Shown here: positions 1 to 12,293 of the stretch, piece by piece
Layout of the letters: every line of letters starts with the position of its first letter
Numbering within the stretch: the first letter of the stretch is position 1
NCBI GenBank assembly: GCA_030549775.1
Contig: CM060172.1
Span: 6,497,861 to 6,561,860, forward strand
Direction: 5' to 3'
DNA length: 64,000 bases
Source: Tamarix chinensis
Lineage: Eukaryota > Streptophyta > Magnoliopsida > Caryophyllales > Tamaricaceae
Position numbers and translations under genes: made by a program
The notes under the pieces: generated by a model
The model's database searches: none
The model's input: the letters and a program-made list of their open reading frames with translations, nothing else
Told to the model about the DNA's origin: nothing

Positions 1-1841
1 TGAATGATTTGATTGGTCAACCTCACCAGTTGATTATTCCGAGAACCAATCAATTAGTTTGGTAAAACCGGCTGATGGGTTTAAATAGGGATAAAGACCA
101 CTAAAGTAACATGCCAACAAGTTGATGGCTTTACCAAACCATTCAATTGCTCATGGAGATGAGTAGATTGGTTAGGACAAAAATAATCCCAACAAAATGA
201 TCTTATGTAATAAAAATCTATGATCCTTGTTCAATCAATCTAAACATGTCACATCATTCAAGGTTCTTAACAATCAATATTTATGAATCGACATGAGGAA
301 TGCCAAAATCATGCCAGGGACCTCAATAAAATCATTCTTGAACTTTATTGGCATGATAAAAATTGGGAAAACATACTCATATTATGTTCTTGATCGGCCA
401 TCATGCAACAATCTATCCATCATATCCCACTCACTATTGTCACTTAAGACATTTCGAATATCAATGGTAATTATAAATCTAAAATCATACTTATGAGGCT
501 TATGCATATAAGACTTTAAGCTAAGCTTAGTCCACCTCTTTCATTCATTCGATATTAACAAGTTCAGGCACATTGTCATCTCTAATACGTAGGTTAGAAC
601 AAACTTATAGAACATGCATTATACTTTCCCCTACCAATTTCTAAAAATATAGGGTAGGTAATGGCTACCTTAAAGAGATAACCAACACACCAAAAAGAGA
701 AAATATCTTTGAAAATTCCAAACCCATTTCCAATACTAGAATGCCTTTCAAGAAATCTAGATTAAAACTTGGTAAAATCTTTAAAAATATGAGAAGAATA
801 TATTATAAAATTGAAGAATTAGGAGAGGAAATAAGAAAAAAAATCTTCTTCCCGAAAAGGAAACAGAGAGCACCAGAGATAAAGGGAAACCCTCACTCCT
901 ATCCAAAATCTTACCCTATCTTGCTTAAAAGCAAAATAAGAAGGAGTTAGAGAAAGAATTAGGTAAGCAGAGGAATTTCAAAAAAAAAAATTCAAGGAGA
1001 GGAAATGTGGTAAAGATGTCTGAAGAAAACTAAGGCAGTTTAAAGGTTAGGAACAAAGGGAGAAGACTTAGTGTTTGAGTCTCTAAGGGTTTATGCTACA
1101 AAAAAGGAAGAGTAAGTCGGTGTATAAATCGATATCCCTAACCTTATCCTAATTGCAAGAATTGAAATGTATATTTTGAAGGTTTAAAGGTGGCATTTCT
1201 TCCTTGGATCTCACTTGATGAATTTATAGTGTTTTGGATAATGTGTATTAGAAATTTTAAAGTTAGAAGGGAATAATGAAAAAAATGGATGGGAATCAAA
1301 GTTCACTTATCTACAAAGGTTGTAGGAGGAAATGATATACTCAAGGATCTCATAGAAGAGAGAGAAAATTTGGAAGAAGAAGATAACTAAGTTGAAGTCA
1401 TAAAAGTGACTTATCATAAATTACCTCTCCTTGAATCTAGTGAAAATCGATAAAAACAGGTTAGCCATGCTCAAAATTTTTGTAAACATCATAAAAGAAA
1501 CTGCTCAAACATAATCATTATCTGGGAAAATTTAGCGAAAGATTTATTGTGAAATTCAAGTTTGAAGAACAACCAATTTGGTCGAACTAGTTCATTGGTA
1601 CCCCAAACTAATCAATCAGGTTTGTTGGGTTTCAAAACTAAAATTTAAGGAACAAACTAATCTGCTACAACAAGTCTATTGGTTTAATGATAAAACAAAT
1701 TACCTTCCAATATCGAAACCAATCTCAAGAAAAAAAGATATAAATCTTAAACATACCTCTAAAATATTATTAAACATGCTCATATAACCATCAAATGCAT
1801 AGATTAGTATACATTATAGACCCTAAAAGTGATGTATTATA
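1..1841 (-). mobile_element. Partial 3' LTR of giant-LTR element A1 (cut by window edge)
   Basis: This is the right part of a long terminal repeat. It aligns by eye with 6300-8060 and 13600-15371 through shared blocks such as the 'acttaagac' area near 445, the 'cttatgcat' area near 500 and the 'tattatagaccctaaaag' end. It ends at about 1841, directly before a polypurine-tract complement, as expected for the 3' LTR of a minus-strand element (the LTR start reads TATAATACATCAC on the minus strand, decayed from TGTAAT). Only remnants and no reading frame of note are present. It contains repeats of an ACTAGT/CAATCAATTAG-type motif at 1-200 and 1560-1760. The start of the LTR lies outside the window. 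Confidence 0.75.
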
Positions 1842-1842
1842 G

Positions 1843-1862
1843 CACTACCCCCTTAAAAGAGG
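1843..1862 (-). other. Polypurine tract next to 3' LTR (A1)
   Basis: The plus strand reads CACTACCCCCTTAAAAGAGG. Its complement is an A/G-rich run (CCTCTTTTAAGGGGGTAGTG) directly before the LTR start, as needed for plus-strand priming. Comparable tracts occur at about 9075-9090, 18413-18429 and 42711-42724. Confidence 0.7.
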
Positions 1863-3959
1863 ATTTGTCCCCAAAGCCTAAGAAAAGTATTAAACCTTAA
1901 GCATTAATAGTCTATAATGCATTCATGAAAATTCTCTAATTAGGATAAGGTTATAATATCTTTATAGGATTCGACATACCAAGCTTGCATTATGTAATGA
2001 AGATGATAACTATTCTAGTAATGATGACATGTAAATGCCAACTATTATGAGGGTTATGAGCTTATGTATGAAATAAAGGGTCAATGAGAAACCAAGATAG
2101 TAGCAACAAAATAAGGGGTACAAGTATCAATAAAGGATCACTCCCATTCAATAAGAAGTGACAATCATATGAATATAATGATTAGCAAGGTAAGGATATT
2201 TAGATTTTTCCTTATGAAAGGGAATAGTGTTACCATAGAAGGGATTCATTAATAAAGGGAAATCATAGTAATATTGTAATATCTCAAGAATCTATATGAT
2301 ATCTTTGGCAAAAAATTCTAAGGAGGAAATAGTGACCAAGGGTGTAATGAATTAATGAGACCATAAGATGGTCATTAAGGGACTAAGCAATAATTTCAAA
2401 GCAAATAGAAGCAAGGGTTATAATATAATGCAACAATGTCAAACAAGATATGTTGTTAGGAAATGGAAAATAATAAATAGCAATGTAAAGGAATATTTAT
2501 AAAAGGTTGAACTACACCTTTTAATCAGAATCGGGCACTTATTTATTCATAAAAAGGATAGTGATGATAAGGAGAATCCATCAAGGATGCTCCACATCTA
2601 TAATAATAAGAAAAGGTTTAAATGAGAATACATATATATAAAGGAGAGATCATTAAGAATAACCAAAATCATGGGGTTACTACACCCTTAAAATAAATTC
2701 ATTCCAAACCAAAAGTAAAGTCACATTTGATAATGTCAAGAAAATGCACAAGGATCAAGAACAAACAAGTGCAAGATGATATCGAGTGAAAATGGGAGGT
2801 TTCAAATTGTGAGGATATTAGAGTTTTGCCTCATGCTCGCTCTTCTAGACACCATTCTTGATGCTATGACACTTGAATTACCTATGTCCCCATTTACAAC
2901 AACCATAATACTAAACTTAATCACCCTAGAAATCCTTTCTTAGGTTATCCCTCTTACATTCTTTGCAAGAGTACTACCTTCAGGTAGTTTAAAATGTTAG
3001 GTTGTAGATCCTCACTTCTAGTTTCCGTAGGTCTTAACTCTCTTGCTTCCATAGGGATGCAGATTATCCTCCCCTTCTTATATCTTTCATACCATCGTGC
3101 CTTGAGGCTGAAGCTTTCGTGGTCCCTTGAGTGCTCTCTTATATCTGGAATTTAGGTTTGAGGGTGTGACTCCCGTTAGTAGCTCCCAAAATATATTCTC
3201 AAGAACTATAAAAAATGATGAATATTTAATTCTTCACTTGACTCCACCTTAACTACAAAATAAGACATGTCATGAACCTCATTATAGTACTCCTCTACAA
3301 AAAAGCTATCATTGTAAAGCATCATGAACTCTTCCTATCTTATGAGATGTAAATGGGAAGGGTATAAGTGAAATTTATATGCTCCCACAAATTAGGTGAT
3401 TCGTTACTCATCCAGTGCTCATGCCACCAATAGTCCTCCTTATCTCACAAGTAGGAACCTATAATATCCATCCTTTTGCTCCTTAGACACCAATATGTAA
3501 TGAACGCATACTCTAGACCATATACCCATCCTTCCTATGTGTATGAGTCCTCCTAGCCTTAAAATGTTGGAATGTGATGAAACAAGGCCTTACTTGTTTA
3601 AAACTCTAAGGAAAGTGACATATTGTAGTCGGTAGTGGTTATGTTAACTCTTGCTGTAATTGCCTTTCCAAGTAAGTCCCAACTATTTCCATACATTACT
3701 CGATACACTCTGTATTGTGAATATCATCCTTCATTAATCTCTTTAGGATAGTTTGATTCAAAACAAAAGCTGCGTTAATAGGGTAGAAGGCCCACACAAC
3801 AATTCCACATTGTAGAGAGAAAATAAATACTTTCATTCCACGCTCACTTATAAGCTATGTATGGTTTCAAAATTCTTATTTATCTAAAATCAAAGGTATT
3901 AAAATTTAAACGAAAAGGAAGCTAACTTTAAGAAAAAAAACTGAATCTCAAAACCATAA

Positions 3960-4110
3960 GCACTAGATCCCAACCCGTGGTTTTAGCCATAAAATTTAAA
4001 ATTGAAGAGATTTTTTTTTTGAAAAACCACACTCTAATAACAACCTATCGTGTCATCTTAAAAAATTTTAAATTGGGGAAGTTTTTTTTTTAAAGTATTC
4101 TCTCATACCA
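3960..4110 (-). repeat. Tandem primer-binding-site copies, A1
   Basis: The copy next to the LTR (4099-4110) matches 10 of 12 bases of GCTCTGATACCA, the 3' end of plant initiator tRNA-Met, and lies 3 bases from the LTR edge. Two further degenerate copies precede it (near 3964 and 4031), each followed by an AT-rich spacer of the 'TTTAAAATT' type. Reverse transcription on the minus strand would be primed here. A2 has a longer version of the same array. Confidence 0.6.
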
Positions 4111-4113
4111 ACC

Positions 4114-7100
4114 TCTAACATTCCTATTTTTCAATAGGAAAAAAATTCATTTCAAAATGTTCCAAAAGTGGATATACAAGGCAATCCTAATGAAAAATTA
4201 GGTGTTACCACTGTATCTAATGCAAGATAGGTGTCCCTCTGCTTGCCTCACATTATATACATGATTAAGTAATGAAAAAACAAAATGCAAAGGAAAAATA
4301 GAGTACACTATCAAATTATTAAAAGTATGAAAGTCAAGGTGTACAACCTAATGCTAAGTAAGCCTTAAAAATTAGTACAAGGGTACAATACATAAAAAAA
4401 TAAACTAAAGATAACTTATTACAAAGAAGGATGACTTAGTTCCTTAAGGAGCACAAAAGAAAGTATTTAGGAATGCCTACACTCAACAACCCAACTATTT
4501 TGAGAGGAGGATGGACCACTCACTGGTTTTCATCTAGAAACTTGCACCAAACCTCATGCTCGTTAGATTAGGATGGGATTGCATCAACAACCTATCAGTA
4601 TACATATATAATGAGCAAACTAATCTATCCCTATCATGTAGGTCCTAATAGAAGTAAGAACCACTGAACATGGTCATGGGACAACCTACCCAAATGTATA
4701 TGTGATTCTCTTACTATGCCATTCACATATAAATACATAGATAATAAAAGACATATTCAGATCCACTAAAACATGTTTAATCATAATCATACCATCATAC
4801 AATGGTATATAAAATATAATATACATATCATCTACCTAAGGAATATGGATTACTTAGACTATCCACATAGTAGTGTTTAGAGTATGGCTTGATGGAAAAG
4901 GTAAAATTAGAATTATATATATGAATTTCCAACCATAGATTTTACAACAGGTAGATTCTGATTATAATAGTAATGGAGCATGAAAAAATTTATATAAAAA
5001 TACTAGAAATACATAAATGTACCACAATAGGGAACTCAAGGGAAAAATATTCTTAAAATAGAAAATAAAGAAGGTGAATGTGAGCCATACAACATATTCA
5101 TAATTTATGTGAGGCTTGAGCTCTTTAAGTATTTATAGGGTAAAACAAGTATCATGTTAATAAAATAGCCATATTAAGATCAAGCACAAAATCATATAAG
5201 TCTTAGTAATGACTCTTACAATTTTATTCTACTTATTATTTTACATTAAGTAAATATAGAATTCCTTTACCAAATTCATAAATAATAGGTGAACTTAGAA
5301 TTCTTTTCATGGGATTATCCCATTATGTTAGCTGTTATCTTAAAAGGTGGAATAATATAATATTAAAATCATCCATAAATTTCCTATTCAGAACTTGATT
5401 TCTATTAATTTCTCTTTTTTTCACAATTAAAATATAGTCCAAAGCTTATGGCTAAGGTCCAAGCTATGATTCATTACCTAACCATGGTCCTACCAGTTAT
5501 TAAAGGATGTTCCAATTTAATCCTTAAGGCTAAAGATAAAGATCCAATTGGTTGTCACATAAATTCCAACCCTAGATCATGATTATTTATCCATTCATTT
5601 TGATAGTTAAGTGAAATTCCCTATTTATAGGAAAAGTCAACTTATTGCCACTATATATGTCCTTGTCAATTTTTTTTTCTATTCTCGCTAAGCCATTTAA
5701 CTTGCAAGGTTTCACATTTTAAGGCTATGTTGTAAGTTAGTAGAGATCTGTTATCTATAATTTTGATTCATTACATAAATACTATCTATAAGAATAATTA
5801 TTTTTTTAGCTTTCTTATCCTCTTCGCATTCTATGGTCTAGAGGAAAGCTAAAATATGATGCTTAGGTCAACTTTGTCAACTAGGATAAATTTTTCTCTT
5901 TGCTATTTTAATCCTATAACTAATCTCCATTAATTAAGGTAAATTTATATCTACTATCATCTTGTTCATTATCCAAGTATGAGAAAACTCAAAATATCAC
6001 AATCAGGAAAAAATAGGCAAGAAACCAAAATTGGCTAAGACTAGTCCATGGGTTTCCAAACTAGTTAATGGATCTCTCTAACTAACCGATTGCTTTTATA
6101 GACAATTCAATCGGGTATTGTTTCCAACCTTTGTAGTGGTGGTAAACTAGTTGATCAATCAACCTTGTCAGTCGATAACTCTAAGAACAAGTCAATCAAT
6201 TTTGTTCAATTGGTCAATGTGTCTAATATGAGGCTAATCTTATTGGGTCAAAGAATAACTAGTTGATATGTTGACCCAACCATTCTACTACTCTAGGAAT
6301 TAGTTGATGTGTTAGATAAAAAAAACTGATGGATTTCCTTGATACCATGACAACGAAAGTCACAGACTAACTAGTTCATAGCTCTTCCATACAAGTTAAT
6401 TATTCCTAGGGACCAATCAATTAGTTATGGACACCAATATATAAGTTGCAGCTAAAATGGCCCTAAAAAAATACTCTTACACAAAATTAAATTCAATAAC
6501 ATTTGTTCAATAAATCCAAACATAAATTTTAGGTGATTTGAAGTTCTTAATAATCAATATTCCTGAATTAATATGCAAAATACAAAAATTATATTGGGAA
6601 TCTCAATAAAGTCATGCTTGTAGTTTATGGATATATTAAGAACTAGGAAGACATACATCATATTCACTTCTTTTAAGGCCATAATGAAACAATATATCCT
6701 TCATTTCCCTCATACTATTGTCACTTAAGAGACTCCAAATATCAAAGGTGATCACAAATCTAAAATCATATTTATAAAAGCTTATGCATCCAAGGCTTTA
6801 AGCTTAGCTTCTTACCACTTGTTTCATTCTTTCTATGTTAACACAATTAGGAACATTTTCATCTTTAATAGTTAGGTTTCATGTCCTTCAAGAACATGCA
6901 CTATTCTTTCCCCTACCATGTTTTACAAAAATAAGGGTGATAATGGTTTACATCAAAGAGATGATTAACATACCTAAGGGAGAAAAAATCTTTGGAAAAT
7001 CCAAACCATTTTCCAAAATTCAAAACATAATCTAGATTAAAACCTAGCAAAACATTTAAAATTATGAAAATAGTATCTAGGAAAATTGGAGATGTAGGAG

Positions 7101-8060
7101 AGGAAATTGAAGGAAAACAACCATCCAATGGAGAAAACATATAATAATAGATGAAGAATAAACCCTCACTCCTTTCCCAAATGTAACCCTATCATTCTTA
7201 TGATCAAAAGAAGGAGATAGAGAAAGGGTTAGAAGAGGAGATGAAGATCATAAAAAAAATTCAAGGAGAGAAAATGTGGCAATGCAATTATAATCAAAAA
7301 TAGGGTAGTTTTTAGGTTAGAGAAGAAGGGTGAAAATGATGCCTTTAGGTCGAATTATGAAGGATTTTTGCTGAGAAAAAAGGGTAAGGGGGTGTAGGTT
7401 TTGATGGTTCAAAGCTACCATTTCAACCTTTGAGATTACCTGGTGAAACTATAGTGTTTTAGGTAATGTGCATCAGAAGTTTTGAACATAAGAAGAGAAT
7501 ATTGACAACAAGGGAAGGGAATTAAATTTTAGTAATCTATAGAGGTTCTGGAAGCAAATAATTATCTTAGGAGTCTCGTAGAATAGATAGAGAAGGAGGA
7601 AGAAGAAGATAAGTGAGGTGAAGTCATCAAAGTGACTTCTAATAAATTTCCCCTCACTGAATCTGTTAAAAAAATCAATAAAACAAGTTAGGCATGCTCA
7701 AAAGCTACACAAAAATTGTAAACAAACTACTCAAAAAATTATCACGATGATAAAAAGATTCATAGTGAAAATCTAGTTTAAAGAACAATTAGTTCAGTCA
7801 AACTTATAGAATAGTAGCCCAAACAAGTCAATTTGCTTGTCGATTTTTGAGACTAAATTTAAGGAACTAATTATTCAATTGGTACCCTGACCATAGTGTT
7901 GGTTTTTTGATAAAACTAGCTATTTTCATAAATCTAAGCTATGCTCAACAAAAACAATACTAATCTTTATCACACCTCTAAAAAAAGATAAAAAAACTCA
8001 TATCACCATCAAATGTCTAGATTAGCACACATTATAGACCCTAAAAAGTGAGCTATTACA
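4114..8060 (-). mobile_element. 5' LTR of element A1, about 3.95 kb
   Basis: A full-length long terminal repeat. On the plus strand it opens with TCTAACATTCC (decayed TGTAACATTCC) three bases after a primer-binding site, and closes with GTGAGCTATTACA, the complement of an LTR start TGTAATAGCTCAC. It aligns with 11392-15371 over its whole length. It contains no supported gene; open frames of 65-75 codons near 6835-7140 lie within LTR sequence and are not conserved. Repeats of the ACTAGT-type motif occur at about 6040-6450 and 7780-7920. Confidence 0.75.
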
Positions 8061-9070
8061 AGAATACAAAGGTCAACCACTAAATCAAAATAATGCCCAT
8101 GAATTTAAAGTGCATAAAATCTCAAGTTAGATATCTTACCACTTCTTTCATTCATTCAATGTTAACAACTTCAAGCACACTTTCTTCTCTAATACTCCTT
8201 GTTTCACATAAATATAGAACATACACTACACCTACCGATTCCATTTTCCATAAAAATTAGGAAGATAATGGTTTACCTCCGAAGAACTTAACATATCCAC
8301 TGAAGGGAGCAATAGTATTTAAAAGTCCAAACACCTTTCAGGAAAGCAAGATTAAAGTATAGTAAACATTTGAAATCATTTAAAAATTGAATAAAATTCT
8401 TGACTTGGGAGCGAAATCAAGAAGGGAATTGAAAAATAAAAAAATGTACTAGCTAATAATTCACTCTTTGCCTAAATATAACCCAATCTTATTTAAGGAC
8501 AAAATAACAAAGATTTAAGGGAAGCATTAGAAGAGGAAATAGAGATCAGAATCAAAGGCCAAAGGATGAGAATGTGAGTGGAGCAAGTACGAAGAATAAT
8601 AGGGACTTTCGGAGGTTAAGGAACAGGAAGAAAATTGAAGGCTTTTATTAGAAATGCTTAGTGTTTTTGGTAGCAAATAAGGGTAGTTGTGTTTATAAAT
8701 CAAGACCCCAAAACTTACAAGAATCCAATCTTCTAAGGGAATACTTGGAAGGTTCAAGGTTGACTTTTCTATCTTTGTTCTCAAATGGTGAAAACTAAAA
8801 TATTCTAGGGTAACATGACATAGAATAGGTTAGAAATGCCCAAAAGCTTGATAAAAATCATAAAAAAAAACCACTTATACATAGTCATGATGTTAATTTT
8901 TTTTTGGGAAATGTTTAGAGTGCGAATCGAGCACAGGTCAGCCAACACAGTAAAACTACTCAACTATGACCCAAACAACTCAATTAGTTCATTAAATTTC
9001 AAAACTTAAAATTAATGAACAGACTAGTTTATTAGTACCTCAAAACCAATCGACTAGATTTCTGATGAAG
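8061..9070 (-). mobile_element. Right part of the 3' LTR of element A2, split by A1
   Basis: From the first bases after A1 the sequence aligns with the middle of the A2 right LTR: 8063-8120 matches 14053-14115 (shared ACTAAATC, then ATAAAATCTCAAGTTA-like text). So A1 is inserted inside this LTR, with the other half beyond the left window edge. The terminal 200 bases or so of the LTR are deleted, and the LTR runs straight into the polypurine tract at about 9075-9090. ACTAGT-type repeats lie at 8930-9060. Confidence 0.65.
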
Positions 9071-10479
9071 CAAACACTACCCCTAAAAGACGTTTCATCC
9101 TCTAACAATGAGTAAAAAACTATTTTTTAAAGGAGCTGGCATGATAAGCTAGCAAGGAATATGGAAACTAGTAATGTAGTGATGTGGTAGGAGTGATAAC
9201 AATCACAAGGGTTAAGAGCTTATGTCTGAAATGGAGGGTCAACGAGTTTCCAAGTTCGGTGGTGAGGAAACAAGGAGTACAAGTATTAATAAAAGGTTTC
9301 TTCCATTTAACTAGATGTTACACTTGCATGAATATGATGATTAGCAAGGTATGGAGATATACATAATTACTTGGGATGAGGAATTGCATTATAACAAAAA
9401 GGGATTTGTTAATGGAGGGTAATCTTAGTGAAATTGCAATAATTTAAGAAGGTATGGTATCATAGCCAAAATCTTGCTAAGGGAAATAAAAGGCCAAGGG
9501 TTTAATGAATTGGTAAGATGATAAGATTATCATTAAGGAACTAAAAAATTGTTTCAAAATAACTAAGTATAGGAGTTATAAGATGATGCAACAACGTTGA
9601 ATAAGAGGTGTTGCTAGGAAATAGATAATAATGAGGAGTAATGGAAAAGATGATTTAGATGAAGTTGAAGTACAAATATAAATAAAAAATGGGGACTAAT
9701 TTATCCATGAAAAAGAAAAAATGATGACAAGGATAATCTATTAAGGATGCTCGGCACATATGGCCAAGTAAAGGAAAGTTTAACTGAGAATACATACTCA
9801 CAAAGGAGAGATCATCAAGAATAACCAAAAGGATGGAGTTACTATCCACTTAAAAGAAATTCATTCCTAAGCATAAGAAAGGTTAAATTTTATAGTGTTT
9901 GTGAAACCACATAAGGACCCCAAACAAGAATAAATAGGTGCAAGGAGATGCTGAGTGAAAATAAAAAGTTCAATAGCGTAGTGATCCTAGAGATGTTCTT
10001 GTAGCTTGCTCTCACATAGACTATCCTTTGTGTGAAGATACTTAAATTACTCATGCCTCTGTATATCACAACCATAAAACTTAACATAATTGTCATGATA
10101 ATTCTTTCCTTGAAGGGTCTTGTTACATTGCTTGCAGAAAGTAGTGTCTTCTTAAATGGCCCAAGTCATGTGAAAGTGCATATCCTCTCTACTAGTTTTG
10201 ATAGATCTAAAACCTCTTACTGCTATGGGGATGTAGACTATCCTCCCCTTCTCAATCTTTTTTTGCCACCATGCCTTAGAGCTTAAGCTCCATGCTCCCT
10301 TGAGGGCTCCCTCATACATGAGTATAAGATTGGGTGATAAGGATACCATTAGTAGTTTCCATAATATAGTCTCTTGACTTTAATGCAAATGATAAATCCT
10401 CAACTCTTTTCTTGCCTCCACTTTAGGTGCAAAATAGGCCATGTTACAAAACTTATTGTAGTACTCCTCGATAGATTAG

Positions 10480-10690
10480 CTACTTTGGCAAAGTGCCATA
10501 AACTCTTCTTGTCTTGTGAGGTGTAGATGTGTAGGGCAGAAATGAAGTTTTAAGGCTCCCACAAATTGCTTTCATAAAATAGATTAGTCTCCACTCTGCT
10601 ATAACCCATGCCACCAAGATTCTACCTTGCCTCTCAAGTAGAAGGTGACAATGCACCTTCTTGCTTCTCTGGCACCCATACATGAAAAAG
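10480..10690 (-). pseudogene. Decayed retrotransposon gag core in A2
   Basis: Reading the minus strand, a frame around 10594-10677 gives ARRCIVTFYLRGKVESWWHG before a stop. This is the usual core of plant Retrotrans_gag domains (basic residues, then TFYLRG and the ESWW motif). Flanking frames carry stops and shifts, so no protein can be made. The Gag capsid packages element RNA. Here it is the only coding remnant between the LTRs, and in A1 the matching stretch (about 3415-3485) is more decayed. The assignment to Ty3/gypsy-type gag rests on this motif alone. Confidence 0.6.
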
Positions 10691-11159
10691 TCATGATTAA
10701 GGGTATATATCTATTCCTTTAAAGCATTCAAGTTCTCCTAACATTCGAATGTTAGAATATGGTCACATAAGACCTTTCTTGGCCACTCACGTTGGGTTAG
10801 TACCATGATAGGAGTCAATAGTATATGCCTCCTTATGATGTATTTACCTCTCAAAGTAGGCCCTAGTGATTGCCATGCAATACCTAATATGCTTAACACA
10901 GTAACAGACATACACCATCAATCATATAGGATGTAGAAGATTTGTTAAAAAAAAAAATAATTTAACTTGGCAGAAGGGCCACAAAATAACACCACAATGG
11001 CACAAAGATAATAACTACCCCACAAACTATGCTCACACATAGGCTATCTAGGTTTTCGAAATTCTTTAGCATCTCAGAAAAAGACAACACAAAACATTCA
11101 AAGAAATTTTGAACCAGAAAAAATTAATTTTAAATGAAAACCTAGTCCTCTAAGCAAAG

Positions 11160-11388
11160 AGCACTGGTACAAACTTGCAATATATGCTAAAAAACATTTA
11201 AAAGTTTAAGGTGTTTAAAAATGAAGCTCTGATACCAACTTGAGGTATCACCTAAAAATTATTAATATATAGTTTAAATTCACACTTTGCTACTAATCTC
11301 TGATATACGCTAAAAATATTTAAAATGAAGCTCAGATACAAAAATGTAGTATCAATTAAAAACATTTAAAATGATGTTCTAATACCAA
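11160..11388 (-). repeat. Tandem primer-binding-site array, A2
   Basis: Four or five copies of a unit resembling GCTCTGATACCAACTTG plus an AT-rich 'ACCTAAAAACATTTAAAA' spacer occur in a row. One is at about 11160 (degenerate). An exact 12/12 match to the initiator tRNA-Met 3' end lies at 11226-11237, with degenerate copies near 11302 and 11326. The LTR-proximal copy is at 11377-11388 (10 of 12). Unit spacing is roughly 50-90 bases. The last copy has the normal distance to the LTR start at 11392. Confidence 0.65.
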
Positions 11389-11880
11389 CCTGTAACATTC
11401 ATTTTTCACTAGAAAAGAAAGTCATATTTAAAACATTACTAAATCCTAAATACAAGGTAACCTTGTAAAAAATGAGGCATTACTTCTATATTTAAAATGA
11501 GATAGGTGCTTTGCTGGCTTCCTCACATTACACAAATGGATAAGTAACTAACCAAAAAAACACAAAGAAAAACTAGAGTGTGCAAGAAAACACATAAAGG
11601 CATGAAATTCTGGGTGTACAACTTAATACAAGGTAAGCCTTTAAATCTGTAAAAACTGCACTAGATGAAAATGTGAACCATTGAAAATCTATTACAAGGA
11701 ATTATTTCTTCATCACTTAAGGACCACAAAGGAAAGTCTCTAAGAGTTTCTATGCTCGACTACCAAACTATGCTAAAGAATAGGATGTACCACTCACAGG
11801 AAATCCTTGGAAATCTACACAAGACCTCTTGCTTGTTGGATTGAGTAGGGGATTGTAACAACAATCTCATCAGTATGCAC

Positions 11881-12293
11881 ACGTTTGTATTGCCAAAAAA
11901 GCAAAAGGGTCCACAGGTCAAGTTTTACTACAATTACTTGAAATGTGTTTGGATAGCATCCTTTTTCGCTTGGGTATGGCTCCGACGATTCCTGGAGCCC
12001 GCCAATTAGTTAATCATAGACATATTTTAGTTAATGGTCGTATAGTAGATATACCAAATTATCGTTGCAAACCCCAAGATCTTATTATGGCGAGGGAAGA
12101 ACAAAAATCCAAAATTCTCGTTCAAAATTATCTTGATGCATCCCCCCGCAAGGAATTGCCACAACATTTGACTCTTCACCCATTCCCCTATAAAGGATTA
12201 GTAACTCAAATAATAGATAGTAAGTGGGTTGGTTTGAAAATAAATGAACTGCTAGTCGTAGAATATTATTCCCGTCAAACTTAAACCTACATA
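11881..12293 (+). other. Nuclear insert of plastid DNA (NUPT) with the rps4 3' part
   Basis: About 413 bases of plastid-like, less AT-rich DNA lie inside the A2 LTR. The LTR alignment to A1 (CAGTATACATATATAATGAG near 4589) stops at CAGTATGCAC (11871-11880) and resumes at TGAGAAAACTTATCT (12294). Only a few LTR bases are missing and no target duplication is evident. That pattern fits end-joining repair with filler organelle DNA. Confidence 0.85.
11883..12284 (+). pseudogene. rps4: Plastid ribosomal protein S4, C-terminal two thirds (no start)
   Basis: An open frame of 133 sense codons runs from the plastid-homologous edge to a TAA at 12282-12284, without stop or frameshift. It corresponds to roughly residues 69-201 of the 201-residue plastid protein. 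The S4 RNA-binding domain is clear ([20 protein letters not shown], then [12 protein letters not shown]), and the C-terminus [19 protein letters not shown] is the usual one. In plastids S4 binds 16S rRNA early in small-subunit assembly. Here the N-terminal third, plastid promoter and ribosome binding site are absent, so the copy should be inert even though a Met codon at 11943 opens 113 codons. Several residues differ from common angiosperm forms (for example MCLDS for MRLDN). This may reflect the donor plastome or mutation after transfer. Confidence 0.9.

Larger units (their letters stand above)
1842..4113 (-). mobile_element. Short internal region of element A1
   Basis: About 2.27 kb lies between two LTR copies, starting with a polypurine-tract complement and ending with primer-binding-site copies. 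It aligns along its length with 9071-11391 (for example, the 'gagcttatgt' and 'gaatataatgattagcaagg' blocks near 2055 and 2180 match 9215 and 9330). That is far too short for a complete gag-pol. The only coding trace is a decayed counterpart, around 3415-3485, of the gag stretch that is clearer in A2. No protease, reverse transcriptase or integrase motif was seen. This suggests a non-autonomous element of the LARD or TR-GAG kind. Confidence 0.7.
9071..11391 (-). mobile_element. Short internal region of element A2
   Basis: About 2.3 kb, collinear with 1842-4113. It opens with the complement of a polypurine tract and closes with an array of primer-binding-site copies. The only recognisable coding trace is a gag core on the minus strand (about 10480-10690). 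No reverse transcriptase, RNase H or integrase motif was found. Two copies with the same short internal length argue that the element transposed in this reduced form rather than being deleted twice. Confidence 0.7.

Noticed and set aside
11943..12284. A functional nuclear gene for ribosomal protein S4
   Set aside because: The N-terminal third, transit peptide and promoter are absent; it starts at the insert edge inside an LTR.
11881..12293. Horizontal transfer from a cyanobacterium or bacterium
   Set aside because: The protein has the land-plant plastid C-terminus and spelling; ordinary plastid-to-nucleus transfer explains it.
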